Source: Ancylostoma caninum
Taxonomy: Eukaryota; Nematoda; Chromadorea; Rhabditida; Ancylostomatidae
Direction: 5' to 3'
NCBI GenBank assembly: GCA_037903475.1
Contig: JBAJFG010000564.1
Span: forward strand, 62,001 to 126,000
Length of the DNA stretch: 64,000 nt
The notes under the pieces: model-generated
Told to the model about the DNA's origin: nothing
Database searches by the model: none
Seen by the model: the letters and a program-made list of their open reading frames with translations, nothing else
Made by a program: the position numbers and the translations under genes
Shown here: positions 38,000-50,975 of the stretch, piece by piece
How positions within the stretch are numbered: the stretch's first letter is position 1
Layout: each line of letters begins with the position of its first letter

Positions 38000-40770
38000 A
38001 TTTAAAATTCTCTAAGAAAATCCTTGATTATCAGTATCAACTTATTTATAATACTGTACAGTAGTCGTCAGATTTGCCTTTAAATACAGCTGAATGCTCT
38101 CTAAAAGATACGAGACTGGACAAAACTATTCAATAAATTCCGAGCGCTGCATCAACATTCCGAATATTCCCTTGGATTCCGATTAATTAAAGAATGCCTG
38201 CAATGTTTGGCGAACTTTTCGCATTATTTTACATCTGAAAGATTTTCATCTAGCTCAAAAATAGGCGAAACTATGAAGAAAAATGGATTTTTTTTGGTCT
38301 TAGTCTCGGACATGCTATTCTTTCTCCACTCAAAAGTTATGGTGATCCAGAAATTTCGAGCACTAATTCAGAAATTCGGGTCTGAATGGTGATTGAATGA
38401 GTGTGAAAATCCCTCAAAAGAAAAATTATATACTCAAAAATCCTGGGAAATAAGTCGCTTCTTTCCAAAAAATCAACCAAAGGTGTCTGAATCGCCTCTA
38501 CCATAATTCGAAGCGAGTTGCCAATAGTTCTGATATGCGTTCATTCAAAACAATAAATTTGAAAGAAAAAAATTTCACGACGATTGAGGTGTCGCGTTAT
38601 AGGGGAAGGGTATTGAAAGTGCTTCATTCGTGAGAGTAATATTTATTACGTTTTAAGTATTTTTATTCAATAGTTACTTCCATTACTTCATCTTTACTGG
38701 TATTCTCGGTCGACTATTTCCAGTTGCATGAGTTCATAAATAAATTCGTCCATTAAAATTTAAAATGTTAAAAAGCATGATTTTCCATTCCCTCGCTCAC
38801 CTTGTGAACGACACCTCCCATTTACAAGTACACATACATTTTCTTCAGTTTCAATTTTGGCAGAGATTTGATGTCTTACTTTAATTGGCCTAAAGGGCTC
38901 CTTTCTCGTACAATAGCGTAAATTGTGAGCTTCAACTACGTCTAAATGGTATATTCCAAGAGAACCTGCTATTTTGCGAGAATAAATTTTATCCCGAATG
39001 AAAGTTCGAGATCAAAAAAAGTGCAGCGAATCTCATTGAGACTATGAGAAAGCGTGCGTGACGGAGAAGACCACTGCAATGTATCTCCTTCCTCTAACGA
39101 AAACTGAGATAAAAACAACAAGGAGATGTCCGCTGACAAGAGTACGCATATGTTCGCTGCTCGTGTCTACCTGAAAGGTCGAACTACGCAAATCTGCTTA
39201 GTAGAAACACACATATCAACAGCAGCCGTCAGATGTTTAAAGCGCTGCGACAGACGTTTCCCAGAAAATCGCGGGTTTTTCACGCGTTTCGCAAGTTTTT
39301 ATGGCATAAAAAGAAACCAACTCAATGGATAACCTGGAGAGTGTAACGCAATAAAAACCGAAGGGTTGCAAAAAATTTCAAGCTCTGGTAGACTGGTAAA
39401 GCCCCTGTAGAGGTAGGTAGGTAGGAAGCCGAAGTAATAAAACAGATTTTAGAAGAGGAGTATGGTATAAGAAAGGTGCCAAGCTTGAAACGTGCAATTC
39501 CGGCCTTTGATTAGATTATCAAACAAAAGTCTGTTATTCGAAGAAAATTTGAAGTTTCTAGGATTTCTTATTGTTCCCTACTGGCTAGCAATTCCAGAGA
39601 ATCCAGCAATAAACCCATAGAATGCTACCGTCCATATAAGGCAGACCAGGTCATGGAAAACCTCATTTACAGGCGATAGGGGTTACGTACCTGACCAATT
39701 TCATCTACACAGCCAAAAAAAGATCTAAAACAAAAATCCTCACTGAATATACTATCTGCGATTGCCATGCTATAAAGAGACCTACAAGAATAGAAATAAC
39801 GTAGCCACTGCGTCTCACATTAATCACACCACATTATCACGCTCCAGTGATCCTGAATGCTGCCTAATGCACCCCTTAGTTTCAGGAAATCAGTGCTTCG
39901 TCATAACAATTTACCTACCCAATCAATAAAAACCCTTACCGTAACTTCCGCCTCATCCACGACATGTTTGATGTTGGGCTGGTGCTGAGAGCGCAGCAGC
40001 TAACAGAACAGTAGCCGAAGCGATCAGGGTTGTGGGCGGGGACAAAGTCGTTGATCAGCCCGCACCGCGGTCGCCATGGGCCTACCGTCGCTGAACGCAG
40101 CTGTGACGATTGGTGACGGTATTTTGCGAGGAGGGAGTGGGCACAAGTGATAATTTCATAGCGTCAGTCAGATGGGTCAAACATTCGATCTACTGTGGTG
40201 ATCAGAAAATTGACGTTTTGAAGTAGCACTTGACCAATTTTGAAGCAGCACTCAGCGCAGATTATGATGACCAAAAATCTAGAAAAAAGTCCTTGTGTCC
40301 AAATGGCTGGTGCGTGACATGGTCATTTTAGGTAAACTTTCACTTCAACCAGTAATGGCTGGAAAAAATGAATTTCAGCTCGAAAGGAGAAACAAAACAA
40401 ATATTATAAATATATTATAAATATATAAATATATTTCCAGTACTTTCAAGGACGTTTTGGGAAAACTCACCAAACTTTTCTGTTGAAAAGGCAATTAATT
40501 TCATCATAGATTTCTTTCTTCTATAAATGAGACAGCCTACATCTCTTCTACATAGCCTGCCTCATGTTCGCACAGTCGCTCGCCTATTTATTTCATTTGT
40601 TTATTAATTCTCCTATTTATTTATATACTCATGCATTAATGCATCCCCTCAATCATAAAAAAAGCGAGTTTTACTTTTTCCTTCTGCAAAACTATCTCCA
40701 TTCTCACTACCACGTCCAGGGCTTGGAGCATTGTACTTGGAAATGCCGGTGCCATCTACGATTGGCTGAC
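38000..40770. other. No gene recognised
   Basis: AT-rich with only unsupported frames. A GC-rich patch at about 39960-40100 stands out but has no inverted repeat or splice pair I could confirm. A short (GTAG)n tract lies at 39414-39426. Confidence 0.35.
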
Positions 40771-40774
40771 TTAC

Positions 40775-40893
40775 CAAGTGACCTATCACAAAGCCTGGCA
40801 ACACCAATTTTTCCGGGTACAGCGTCCCACCCACTTGATTCTTGAGGCATTTGAAGAGCTCAATGATCACAAAAAACGTCAGAGCGCGAGCAC
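40775..40893 (-). CDS. Membrane-protein exon (partial gene)
   Basis: A CGCTGCAG acceptor and CTTG|GTAAGT donor bound 39 codons plus two leading bases. The exon starts with a hydrophobic segment (ARALTFFVIIELF) and continues KCLKNQVGGTLYPEKLVLPG then FVIGHL. Strong splice signals make this a convincing exon. The gene to which it belongs is unidentified. Confidence 0.5.
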
Positions 40894-41516
40894 CTGCAGC
40901 GAATACCAGTGTCGAAATTTGATTATTTTATTTTGCAATAATGTAATAATAATAAAAAAATTCACGTGTTTCAAATGAACCCTCTTCTCCACACTCCCGT
41001 CCGCAGATAGATTTACGTGAATTTCTGCAAGATAACCAACTATTAAGCTGATTAAACGGACTAAATCATAGCAGCTCTGGAAATACTCTAGTCATAAGGC
41101 AAATCCATTGCTATTAGCGTTATTTTCCTGGAAAACTTTGCTATCGACAATAAAATGATGACGATCATGTGAGTAGATCTAAACTGACATCTATTATACT
41201 TAATTTTTGTCTTCTTTTTGAAAGTTTGCTCCGAATCTATCCCATTTTTCATTAGTGGTCTTCACAGTTCATTATCGAATTTTTAACAAATTCAGGCAAT
41301 TTTTACAGAAATTACCCCAAATCCTCTTATATAAATCATGGTAGTGCAATTCTATAAAAAATCAGTCAATCGCATCCCATGAAAATATAAACACCCCAGT
41401 ATTGCCACAGCCTTTCAACGTCTACTAAACAGGCTCACGGAAAACATGTTGCATTCAGCGGTGTCACACACAGAAATTAGTCTATGCAGCATGTTTCCTA
41501 CAGTTTCTATTTTTAC

Positions 41517-41585
41517 CCCGAACAGATTTCGAAAATGATAAATGGGGAAATAAAAGAGGAAGATGTTATGAAACCAATATTCCCC
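41517..41585 (-). CDS. Aromatic, hydrophobic exon (partial gene)
   Basis: A TTCTGCAG acceptor and GGG|GTAAAA donor bound 23 in-phase codons rich in Phe/Tyr/Ile (EYWFHNIFLFYFPIYHF). The frame also stays open upstream to an ATG at about 41639, so this could be a first exon. The phase does not match the exon at 40893 directly, so at least one more exon would lie between. Confidence 0.35.
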
Positions 41586-42884
41586 CTGCAGAATTCGCCA
41601 CAAACCATCATAGTCGCCTGTTTTCTCCGGCAGACTCATGGATTGCAGTCCTATGTGAACTGATCCTCTCAACCCATGTCAAGTGGCCGCTGGTCGGTCA
41701 CTGATTGGGTTCGGAATGCGTTAAAAAAGCAAATAAGTATAAACTCAACGAAAATAGGCAGAGTAAAGAAAGCGAGGGGAAGTGCTTGAATAGATTGCCG
41801 CTGGAGAATTCGGCACTGAATGTCTATATCCGAAATAAGGAGTTTCGTTAATAATAAAGTCGACTTTGATTAAGAAAAATTAGGTTATACATTAAAAGCG
41901 AAATTTTGAGCGGGAATCAATTCTAATTTCAAGCTTCTCCTTTTAAATCGGAAATGTTCTCATTTATTCGCTGCTTAATCAAAATCAATTTGATCCATTT
42001 AATCAAGCGGATTCTTGCCTGATCAAGCAAACAAATCGGATTTCGATGTTTTTTCTGTTGCAAGTAAATTTTTCTCATTGTAAACATCATAGAAAAAAGA
42101 ACAGCTCTTCCTTGCATGCGAATTTTTTCACCTTTTGGACTTTTCTAATAAACTACTTATCTATGGAGTTACAGCAAGCACGAATACACATCAACCAGCG
42201 CATAAAATCCCAGAACAGCAGCTGCACTGTGGTACTGTACAAACAACAGGTCCAACTAAGTATACAAGTTCGAGTTGACGTCAAGAAACAGGCAACCACC
42301 GATATTATTGGAACAGATTGCGCTAGTGACGTTAGCGGCTTAAAATAAATAAAATTCCCAAGCTTCGGCTGGATTATAGGCGAGCAGTAAGCCTGGGCAC
42401 GTATGAGGATCAGGTATTCTTGAATGGTCTAGCACGGTGTTACGCGTACGTAGTAGTGAACATAAGGGGTTATGCAGTCCCGAGGAATAGAACAAGGAGG
42501 ACCACATTGGTCATAAAACGTTAGACGGGGACGGGAATTTTGACCACTCTTAACACCCTTGATTACATCACTCTAAAAATGTACAGCTTTTCCAGAAACT
42601 AGTTGGGCAAGGAGAAGCTATTTTGTAACTAGCCAAAAGAATTCGAGAACGGAAAAAAAGCCCAAGACCATAATAGGTTGATGACGGCGAAGTCAACCTC
42701 ACGGATTCCACCATTGCCGGCGTAACAATTATTTTTCATTGTACGCTAGTGTGTGCAAACTCATCCCTAAATGCCGATTATCGAGAGCATCAGCGATCGT
42801 TACGACAATGTTTACCCAGCAAAAATCATACCCACGCATGTGGCGGTTGCGAGAAATCACTGAACATGAGAAAAGGGTGATTCA

Positions 42885-43012
42885 TTAGAATTGGACTGAG
42901 AAATGGTCAAAATAAAAATTCAAATCTTGAAAATTTATGACAGGAATCTGGTCGCCGAGAACAATTCCCCAAACACAACAAATAAAGAGCAAAATGACAG
43001 AGTAGCTCTTCA
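42885..43012 (-). CDS. Possible signal-peptide ORF or first exon
   Basis: An ATTCCAG acceptor ends about 12 bases before an ATG (about 43012), which opens with a typical signal sequence (MKSYSVILLFICCVWGIVLG) and runs about 42 codons to a TAA at 42885. It could be a complete small secreted product or the first exon of a gene spliced at an internal GT. No family is recognised. Confidence 0.3.
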
Positions 43013-43543
43013 TGTAAATGCTCCTGGAATAATTAGGGAAACAGTTGGCGAGAAACTCTAAAAATAGGGTTCTAATATTGACGGCGTTTTTCACAGACAT
43101 GATTCCAGTAAAACTTCATGTACTTCAAGGTCAAGTAATTTTTTTTCTAAAAAAAATGCCCTTCTGACTCGTTAAGTGTGATAATGAAATCTTTTCCTAC
43201 AAACACAAGCAAATTAACACAACGTGATACACATGCTGCATCACGCGAAATTTGCTCTTCGTGTCCATAGAACTTTCCCTGTTATCGGGTGGTGCAAATG
43301 CTGAATTATCAAAAAATATCTTATGGCGGCCCGCGCTTGCCATTCAAAAATGTGGTCAACCCGCAATGTGTTAAAGCTGAACAGTTGTTCGCGATTCAAA
43401 CGAGAATTGGTCCCCAGCAACCTAGAGTCGCCTCTGTTATTGCGAAGAATCTATCTGAGTATGATTACATATCTCTTTAAGAATTGAAGTAGTAAACAAT
43501 ACCATTAAAGATGCATTCAATATTGAATAGAACAGTGTTTGAG

Positions 43544-43952
43544 CTACTCGGGGACCAGCTCTTGTAGAACATTCCCAGCGAGAATTTCTCGATCTAGCAA
43601 TAAATCCTTCCCATGAGTTGTCGTCACCATTTCGCTGAATCTTCCTTCGAAAACGTGCTGTGGTTTTCCTCGGTAATTCCGCACTGTAGTGCTCAAACTC
43701 CGAAAACGGTGATTCTGAGTGTTTCGGCGAAAAACAGACACAGTGGAGCTGATAATTTGTCAGACATCAAGAGCATAGCACTTGTCATCGTCGCTCATCA
43801 AGCATCAAAGCCACACTGGATAAACATGCCCTCGCATGCAAGCAGAGCGACGGTCAAAACCATGAAGCGGCGGGAGTACGGCACAATTTGGTTGAAGTAC
43901 TCAGAAAGCAAAGTGGAAGTTTCGAGCAGAAGCACACGCAAGAGACGAAAAG
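43544..43952 (-). CDS. C-terminal two exons of a membrane protein (partial)
   Basis: Exon 43952-43817 (136 nt) joins in phase to exon 43748-43544 (205 nt), ending in TAG, across a 68-nt intron with a TTATCAG acceptor. The first exon encodes an amphipathic-to-hydrophobic run with a membrane segment (FMVLTVALLACEGMFI). The second encodes a 67-residue hydrophilic tail, Arg/Thr-rich, ending LAGNVLQELVPE. This is the layout of a last transmembrane helix plus cytosolic tail. The family is not recognised. Confidence 0.5.
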
Positions 43953-44389
43953 CTTACAAATAGCCCCTCCGGACTTCTCAGCAAGAAAAGACTAGGAAAC
44001 AAATGAGTAGGATACCATTCTCTACTTTCTTGGTGAATTCACAGGATTTTTGCACATGCAGCCTGTTTTTCCTGGAATTCCTAAGAAAATTTTGCCATAG
44101 CAGGCCTCTTTCTTATGTGCCATGCACAATTCACCTGTACCTACAATGGATCCTAGAGCCCCACACGATCAATTTGTCCTGTTACATGCCTAGTGCATTT
44201 GACTACCACTCAACCCGTCAAATTCCTGTACTTCACCCCAAGTTGAGAGTAATCTCCAGGGAATCCATCGAATGAAGTGAAAAACTCGTCATTCTCGGCA
44301 AAAAAAAACTTCCTTATTGACAGTGCAGCCGGATTATGACGACATGCTGAACTTTTTTAACAGGATGAGGCGAATTAGATTGTTATTAC

Positions 44390-44940
44390 CTTTGAACGCT
44401 CTTTCATACCACAAAGGGATGACGAAGTGTAGTCGTAGTGTGTGGGTTTCGCAGTAAACATCCGTCGCATATATAAGAAGCACTCGCTCACGTAAAATTA
44501 CGTACAACTCACCTCTGTCATTTCATGGATGATGATGGAAGATCCGTGCATTTTTTGCTGGACATCTGCCACCTATCACATGAGCAAGGTATTGAGGAAG
44601 TGAAGAGATGATTTCAACAAGTCGTCGGAAAAAATATAGTAGTCATGCAGTTCACAATCAGAGGAAACCACAGTTCTAACATCGCCTTTAATCTGTAGTG
44701 TATGCTTGCGTTGAACCCAGTACGCAAAACATGTATGTCACTCATCTCTTAGCTGTTAGGGGGTAAACAATACTACACAAAAATTGGTGAGGGCTCAGAG
44801 AAGCATGGAAAGTCAATTAAGAGCCATTGTTTAAAAAAATTCAATACATCGATTACTAAGGAGCTCACATTTTGATGCGTCGCATTTTGTCGTAGGTCGA
44901 TCGTAGTGGAGAATCGCGCTTCCCCAGATTGACTGATGTT
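44390..44940 (-). CDS. Upstream exons, probably of the same gene (partial)
   Basis: Exon 44940-44869 (24 codons, phase 0-0; GTTCAG acceptor, GTGAGC donor) and exon 44572-44513 (20 codons, phase 0-0; GTGATAG acceptor, GAG|GTGAGT donor) join cleanly. Together they are polar, with NIS and NAT glycosylation sequons, ending HGSSIIIHEMTE. A third exon ends at 44390 (AAG|GTAATA); its start and frame are unclear. Strand and spacing suggest these precede the 43952-43544 exons, but the connection is not demonstrated. Confidence 0.4.
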
Positions 44941-45354
44941 CTGAACACAATGGAATTAGAAGGCTAAATAGTAGAAATGGTATAAAGGAGGTAGTTTGAA
45001 TACGTGCCACACGAAGAAACGAGCAAACAATCAAGAATTAATGAGCAAATGCGGGTATGAAACTATTAGCAAGTCATTCCCCAATCCGTTGAAACACCTA
45101 GAAGTTCGTAAGTCCAAATATAACAACACATCCTCTTAACAAAAACTGATAAAGCTTTCGAATATTTCTCGCTACTGGCCCTAAATTGCATGAATAGAAG
45201 TAACTCTACTATGTTTTTCACAGCATTCTGCAACATATTTTATCAAGGAACTCGTCAACTACACAACTACATTTAACGCTGTAGCCAACAATAGAGCTTT
45301 GAGTGAACAACGTTCATGAGGGAGTAGTGCATAGATTCACTCATTCTGCATTAA

Positions 45355-45817
45355 AGGCAGCAAGAGCCGAAATCCTCGACTTCGAGCTGAGGTACGGGAA
45401 GTGAAGTACAGACTCAGCACCTCATAAATATGAAACGAACACAGACAATGATGGCTTACCTGCAGAGAAAATGGAACATTCGTCGCGAACACGCCTGGCC
45501 GTGTTCGCGCGCGGACGAGTTTTCCCCGACCCCAAAAGCCATTGCGGCGCCTGGTTTGGTGCATGTGGTGAGTGCTCCTGTGAATTCAACGCATTTCGTA
45601 GTCCTTTTGCGCCAAAACCACGCGCTGCAATGGCTCTTGGGGCCGGGGAAAACTCGTCCGCACGCGAACACGCCCAAGCGTGTTCGTGACAGCAGTTCCA
45701 TTTTCTCTGCAGGTAAGCCATCATTGTCTGTGTTCGTTTCACATTTGTGATGTGCTGAGTCTGTACTTCACCACCGGCACCTCAGCTCGGAGTCGAGGAT
45801 TTCGGCTCTTGCTGCCT
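45355..45817. mobile_element. Palindromic TTAA-flanked MITE
   Basis: Ends AGGCAGCAAGAGCCGAAATC and, inward from the right, AGGCAGCAAGAGCCGAAATC are identical and bounded by TTAA (45351-45354, 45818-45821). Inner arms (ATGAAACGAACACAGACAAT and its mirror) also match. Open frames on both strands (45422-45750) are mirror images of each other and not genes. It shares the AGGCAG terminus with the elements at 11722 and 46257. Confidence 0.9.
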
Positions 45818-45941
45818 TTAACTCTTCAATCACGAACAGCTACAGTACCCCTTATCCGCCTCTGGAACCAATCAATAAAGAGAAGGATTCAACATGACGA
45901 GTTTCAAACTATCGCAATTTCAGCTGGTGTTGTTGCCACAC

Positions 45942-46252
45942 GTAATTCAATGAAGTTGCAGCCCCTCTGCTGCTGCAACGTCAAGCAACTCCAATACAAT
46001 GTTGATGCAATGTGGTGCAACTACATGATGGTGTCGCTGCAACGCGGCGCAACTTCATAGTGTTGCTGAGAAGTAGTGCAACAATTGGCAGTTAATCCGT
46101 GTAGATGTTACTGCAACGTGAGGCAAGTCTACATAGATGCAGCTGCGACATGGTGCAACTCTAAGCAGCTCCACCATATGATAGCGTTGCTGCAACGTGG
46201 TGCAGCTTCAGAGTTGCGAAGTGGCCTTTCGTTTGTGGAGAAGCCGCTTCGT
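45942..46252. repeat. GCAAC-rich degenerate satellite, left part
   Basis: Irregular units built on GCTGCAACGTGGTGCAACTTC words. The same words resume at 51552 after the 5.3-kb TTAA element. Confidence 0.75.
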
Positions 46253-46589
46253 TTAAAGGCAGTGTCCAGGCAAAATCTTCGGGTATTAGGTTTTTGTGGT
46301 TTCTGGGGCAGTTTGGTTCCCTAATTCCAGATACGAAACTTACAGATCAAAAAACCCTCGGAAAAACCCTCTTCTGAGACCCCTCTTAACTGATTCGGAC
46401 GAGATGTCCGACGGCCCTCTCTCTCGTCAGAGAGGGCACAGAGAAAATTTTGATCGATCGATAGCGCCCGTTCGCTGCCTCAGTTTTAGCTTCAATAAGT
46501 CAGTTTGTTTTCCTTCAGGGGTCCGTATCGCTGCTATAGTACTTTTTGAGCAGATTTAACAAGAAGAGGTATTTTTCGATAATTGCTGT

Positions 46590-47160
46590 TGTCGGCAATG
46601 ACTCGTATCTAAATCTACAACCGGCTGCAAAAAGCGCGCCCCATGGACCAGCGCCAATGCGGCGCGAAGTTTGAATAAGGGCAGCGGAACACGTGGCCAA
46701 AACGCGATTCCACTTACAAGTGGAAGGATCTCTTGATTTTGCTTGCAGATTCGCTTGCAAATAACCAACAGAAACGTCAATAAAGTGCCAGTGCTTAATA
46801 TTTTGCAATTACACCAGTGATTAAAGCGAAACCTCGGACGGAGAACAGTTTTATGATGTGTACTGAATAAAATGGCTGTTAAATTTACTTGAAAGGTCTC
46901 CTCCGAATGTTTCTTGTTTTCCTTCTACTCCTACTACTTCCTTCTCTGTCTTCTCTTCCCTCTGACTCCCCTGTCACCGTTTCTTTCTACTTTTTTTCCC
47001 TCCTATTGTGTCTTCTTGTAGTTTCTTTCCCTATTGTTTGTTTTTTTTGTTTCTTTTCCTTCTCGTCATGTTTTCTTTGTTTCTTTGCATGCTACTGTTT
47101 CGTTTTTATTTTCTCTTCTTACCTATCAGTAGTTTTTCCTTCTCCTTCTCCACTTTATTT
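46590..47160. repeat. Long inverted repeat, left copy
   Basis: High identity with the reverse complement of 50405-50975, including the CGCGCCCCATGGACCAGCGC block and the pyrimidine-rich tract about 46905-47155. The Phe/Leu/Ser-rich frames here are translations of that tract. Confidence 0.85.
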
Positions 47161-47165
47161 CATAC

Positions 47166-47760
47166 TAGCCGCCGTACCCGGCTTCGCTCGGGTGTTTTAT
47201 TACCTTGGCTACATCATACTGCTGGCCCAATTACTATCATAGTGATACATGTTCCCAGGTGACGTTTCCCATCGACATATGGGAGAAAAGTTAGCAAAGC
47301 TACTTCGGTGACATTGAATCGACGTATTCGTACAAAGTGGTTGTCATATTCAGACTCAGCATATCGAGGAGCCCCAGAGAGATGTCTTCACCGCTCCATT
47401 GAGCGGAAGAGCCAAAAATAATAAAATCGAAAAACCGATATTTCATGCAAAATGTTTGTCGTATTCCTATTCAGCTTATTGAGAAACCCAAGAAGACATG
47501 TCTTTGTCCGTCCCCGAGGGAAAATGGGGAAAAATCGATAAAATCAATGTCTATATTTCGTGCAAAATGGTTGTCATTCTTATTCAGCGTATTGAGGTAC
47601 CCCAGTAGACATGCCTTTACCACCCCATGATCAAGAATAGCGAAAAATTAAAATCAATGAATCAATATCGCGCAAAATGGTTGTCATATTCGTGTTCAGC
47701 GCATTGAGGTAAGTAGACATGTGATCAATTCAATAAAATCAATAAATCGGAAATTCGTAG
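47166..47760 (+). mobile_element. Retroposon-like unit, second copy
   Basis: Opens ACTAGCCGCCGTACCCGGCT then TCGCTCGGGTG, as at 2357. It contains at least four diverged copies of the roughly 118-bp module (CAAAATGGTTGTCATATTCG-type core, TTCAGCGTATTGAG, CCCCAGTAGACATG, AATCAATAAAATC). No (CA)n tail follows here; the unit fades near 47760. Confidence 0.6.
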
Positions 47761-47796
47761 TGAAGGGTAAAATGTTCTCGCTAAGTCCAGATGGTG

Positions 47797-48256
47797 ATAT
47801 TCGTAATCGATAGTAGTCATAACGAAGAGATTCTTCGAAACATAAGGATGTTGAGACGTTTTCAGTTACTTTAGTTAAGCCGATTTGCATGGCTGTGATT
47901 GAAATAGTGGTATGCATTCGTCGATCCTAGTGGGACCTTCGCAAATACACGCAGTAGTTACCCGAGACGGTCTGCTGTAGGATCGGCTGCAGCAAATATT
48001 CTCTTGCGCAGAACTATCTCTGGACTGTCACGGAACTTCAAGATCATCGCTTCATATAAGAAATGGTGAAATTAAGGATTCAGGAAGGAAAATGAAGTCC
48101 AGGGTGAATTGTAATCGATAGTAGTCATAACGAAGAGATTCTTCGAAACATAAGGATGTTGAGACGTTTTCAGTTACTTTAGTTAAGCCGTTTGCATTTG
48201 ATTAAATAGTGGTATGCATTCGTCGATCAGTGGGACCTTCGCAAATACACGCAGTA
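47797..48256 (+). repeat. Direct repeat of about 150 bp, 311 bp apart
   Basis: Both 47797-47955 and 48108-48256 contain GTAATCGATAGTAGTCATAA ... GATGTTGAGACGTTTTCAG ... GTGGTATGCATTCGTCGATC ... CGCAAATACACGCAGTA, with small deletions in the second copy. Confidence 0.9.
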
Positions 48257-48299
48257 TCCTAGAAAATCGAAAGATTTTACAGCTTGTAAAAAATTGAGG

Positions 48300-50400
48300 A
48301 AGTGAAACAATTCTATCAATTGGTCATGACCATCACGGCACCAAAAGAAAGGCACTGCGATGCTGTTCTAATGCCTGCAGTAACGGTGGAGCGCGCTCGC
48401 TTACCCTTGTGTCAGACGCCATGGGTAACTAAGAGCCCGCCCGCCATTTCGTGCTTATGCTCTTCAGTCGAATTCTACGTGAATGAAGCAAATCATAAAA
48501 TGGTGTAATATGAATTCAATCAAAGATGGAATCGAAAGTAGACTTGTACAACCGAGTATCAATTTGTTTGAAGAATGATTCATGGTAATACATTTTAAAC
48601 TAGGGAGTTTCTTGAGTAGATTAAGACTTCAGACCTCCGACGAGTTCAGTCATTTTCGACGAAGTGCGAATAACAACCTTTCTCACAAGCCAAGTAGATT
48701 TTGTTCAATCGAAGAGGAATACAGCGGCTGCTGCTAAAGGAGGAGCTGCTGCAGTTGGGCTGCTAAGAGCAGTAAACACCGTGTTCCGGCTGCGTTTTTT
48801 GCCCGATGAACTGTGGTGCAGTTCAACCTGCGTTTTACCTGCTCCTTGCCACGTGGCGACACGCCCCCTGGGAGGTGTATATAAGCTGCTGGTTGAGCAT
48901 CAAAGTTTAGTCGCGTCTCCGCTCCGGCGGAGACAAGGGGAGCCCAGCGAGACTCGTCAGGCTGGCTGAGGCCCGGGTAAAACCGTGGCCCAGTGCAATG
49001 ATTATTTTTGGACGAGCTTGGGTAAGCATCCAGACGAACACAGCCCTGTGCCCAGATTGAGCTGCGATCCTAGGTTTGAGACATGCAAACCAGTTCATCG
49101 CCCCCGAAACACAGCCTTCTAGGGGCGAATGCAGCTCGTGGGGCGACGAAATAAGCTTTCACCTCGCGGTGTAACTGCTGTTGAAATGTGTTCGGGCTGC
49201 GTTTGTCGTCCCGGAATCTCTGAGTAGATTTTGTTCACAACGACCCTGCTGCATGCAGCACGTATCCAGGGGCCGTATCCAAGAACATATCCGTTGGAAA
49301 CGAAATCCAGACGGAAATGTAACCGCGTAATGGCAACTTTCCCGATCCTGCGATCCAAGAACAATTTATCCAGTTTGGGAACATACCCGTGTACGAGTTT
49401 TCCGTTTCAACGCAAAGATTCGAAAATGTTCGCTGCTCTGCGACTGGAGCAGGGTTTTGTTGACGCGTGGTTGAACTATATCGAATCTTATAGGCTTGAA
49501 GATGACTTAATTTCGGGAATGGGTCTAATTTCTCAATTAGTTGCGCGCATATTCCCTACAATCGTGAAGTGAGGGCTCGTTCACATTTTTGAAAATGATG
49601 GAAAGTCATTCGTTATTCTTTCTCTAGAAACACCCACATTACTACTTGATCTGGAAAAGTTTCCTATTCTATTATAAGAAGATGCGTATGGGGTGTACAC
49701 TTCTGCTTGGAAGTGTAAAACATCCCATACGAGAAGCGTCAGTTGAGTTTATAAGCGACATCCTCAGAAACTTGACTGAAGAGGTTATCACAGATTAGTG
49801 TATCCCAGATTTGCAAATAGGTGTGATATCATGGGTGCTTGCTCAAGGAGTGATCACCATTACAGTCATTAGCTAAGTTACTGCTGAAATAACAAAAAAG
49901 TGTTTCTTTATATTCCGTATACTAGTGCTTTTCTGCTAAGTGTTCCGCTCAAACAGCACTATCTCTCCATATGATGCGCAAAAAAAACAACATTTTGGTC
50001 AATATGCTTAGCGTGAGGCAATCATTAGTAATGTGGACATGGGTTGCAGTCAAAATCATTAATCAATCATCATTCTTTACCAAAATGCATTTCGTAGTTG
50101 CTAAAGCATCGCTTATTAGTAGAACGAGAACTTTCCACTGAGGAATTCTCTCATTTTTCCCATATATCCAGACGTTTCCACGCGGATTAATATTTTTCCG
50201 TTGGGAGGAAAAGTTTCGGCGGACAAATTTTGTTGGATCGCAAGAAAATGCGGCCACGCCCACTTTTGCCGGTTTATCCCATTTAACCCATATTTCCAAC
50301 TTTCTTGGATGCGGCCCCAGATCCGACATGGAGCATGATCACGTCAAAGCCAATCTGCACATTGAGCCGCATTTTCCTCGTCATCTATCTGGCAAATTGT
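48300..50400. other. Interior of the 5.3-kb element; no gene identified
   Basis: A GC-richer block at about 48840-49240 has a GGTGTATATAAGC string (TATA-like) and short inverted motifs. The frames at 49119-49572 on both strands are of balanced composition but match nothing I recognise. They would be the place to look for a degenerate transposase. Confidence 0.3.
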
Positions 50401-50404
50401 GATG

Positions 50405-50975
50405 TACAAGAGAAACAAAAAAGAAAAACTACTGGTAGGAAGCTCAGACAAGAAAGAGAAACAAAAACGAAGCCGTAGAATGCAAAAGAAACAGAGAAAA
50501 CATGATGAGAAGAAAAGGTAACAAAAAACAAACAATAGGGAAAGAAACTACAAGAAGACACAATAGGAGGGAAAAAAGTAGAAAGAAACGGTGACAGGGG
50601 AGTCAGAGGGAAGAGAAGACAGAGAAGGAAGTAGTAGGAGTAGAAGGAAAACAAGAAACATTCGGAGGAGACCTTTCAAGTAAGTTTAACAGCCATTTTA
50701 TTCAGTACACACCATAAAACTGTCCTCCGTCCGAGGTTTCGCTTTAATCACTGGTGTAATTGCAAAATATTAAGCACTGGCACTTTATTGACGTTTCTGT
50801 TGGCTATTTGCAAGCGAATCTGCAAGCAAAATCAAGAGATCCTTCCTCTTGTAAGTGAAATCGCGTTTTGGCCACGAGTTCCGCTGCCCTTATTCAAATT
50901 TCGCGCCGCATTGGCGCTGGTCCATGGGGCGCGCCTTTCGCAGCCGGTTGTAGATTTAGATACGAGTGTCGGCAA
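50405..50975. repeat. Long inverted repeat, right copy
   Basis: Reverse complement of 46590-47160 with small differences. Confidence 0.85.

Noticed and set aside
45422..45750. Two 106-codon ORFs with nearly the same protein on opposite strands
   Set aside because: Arms of the palindromic TTAA MITE.
46889..47262. Phe/Leu/Ser-rich ORFs resembling membrane segments
   Set aside because: Translation of a pyrimidine tract in a long inverted repeat, present again in reverse at 50.4-50.7 kb.
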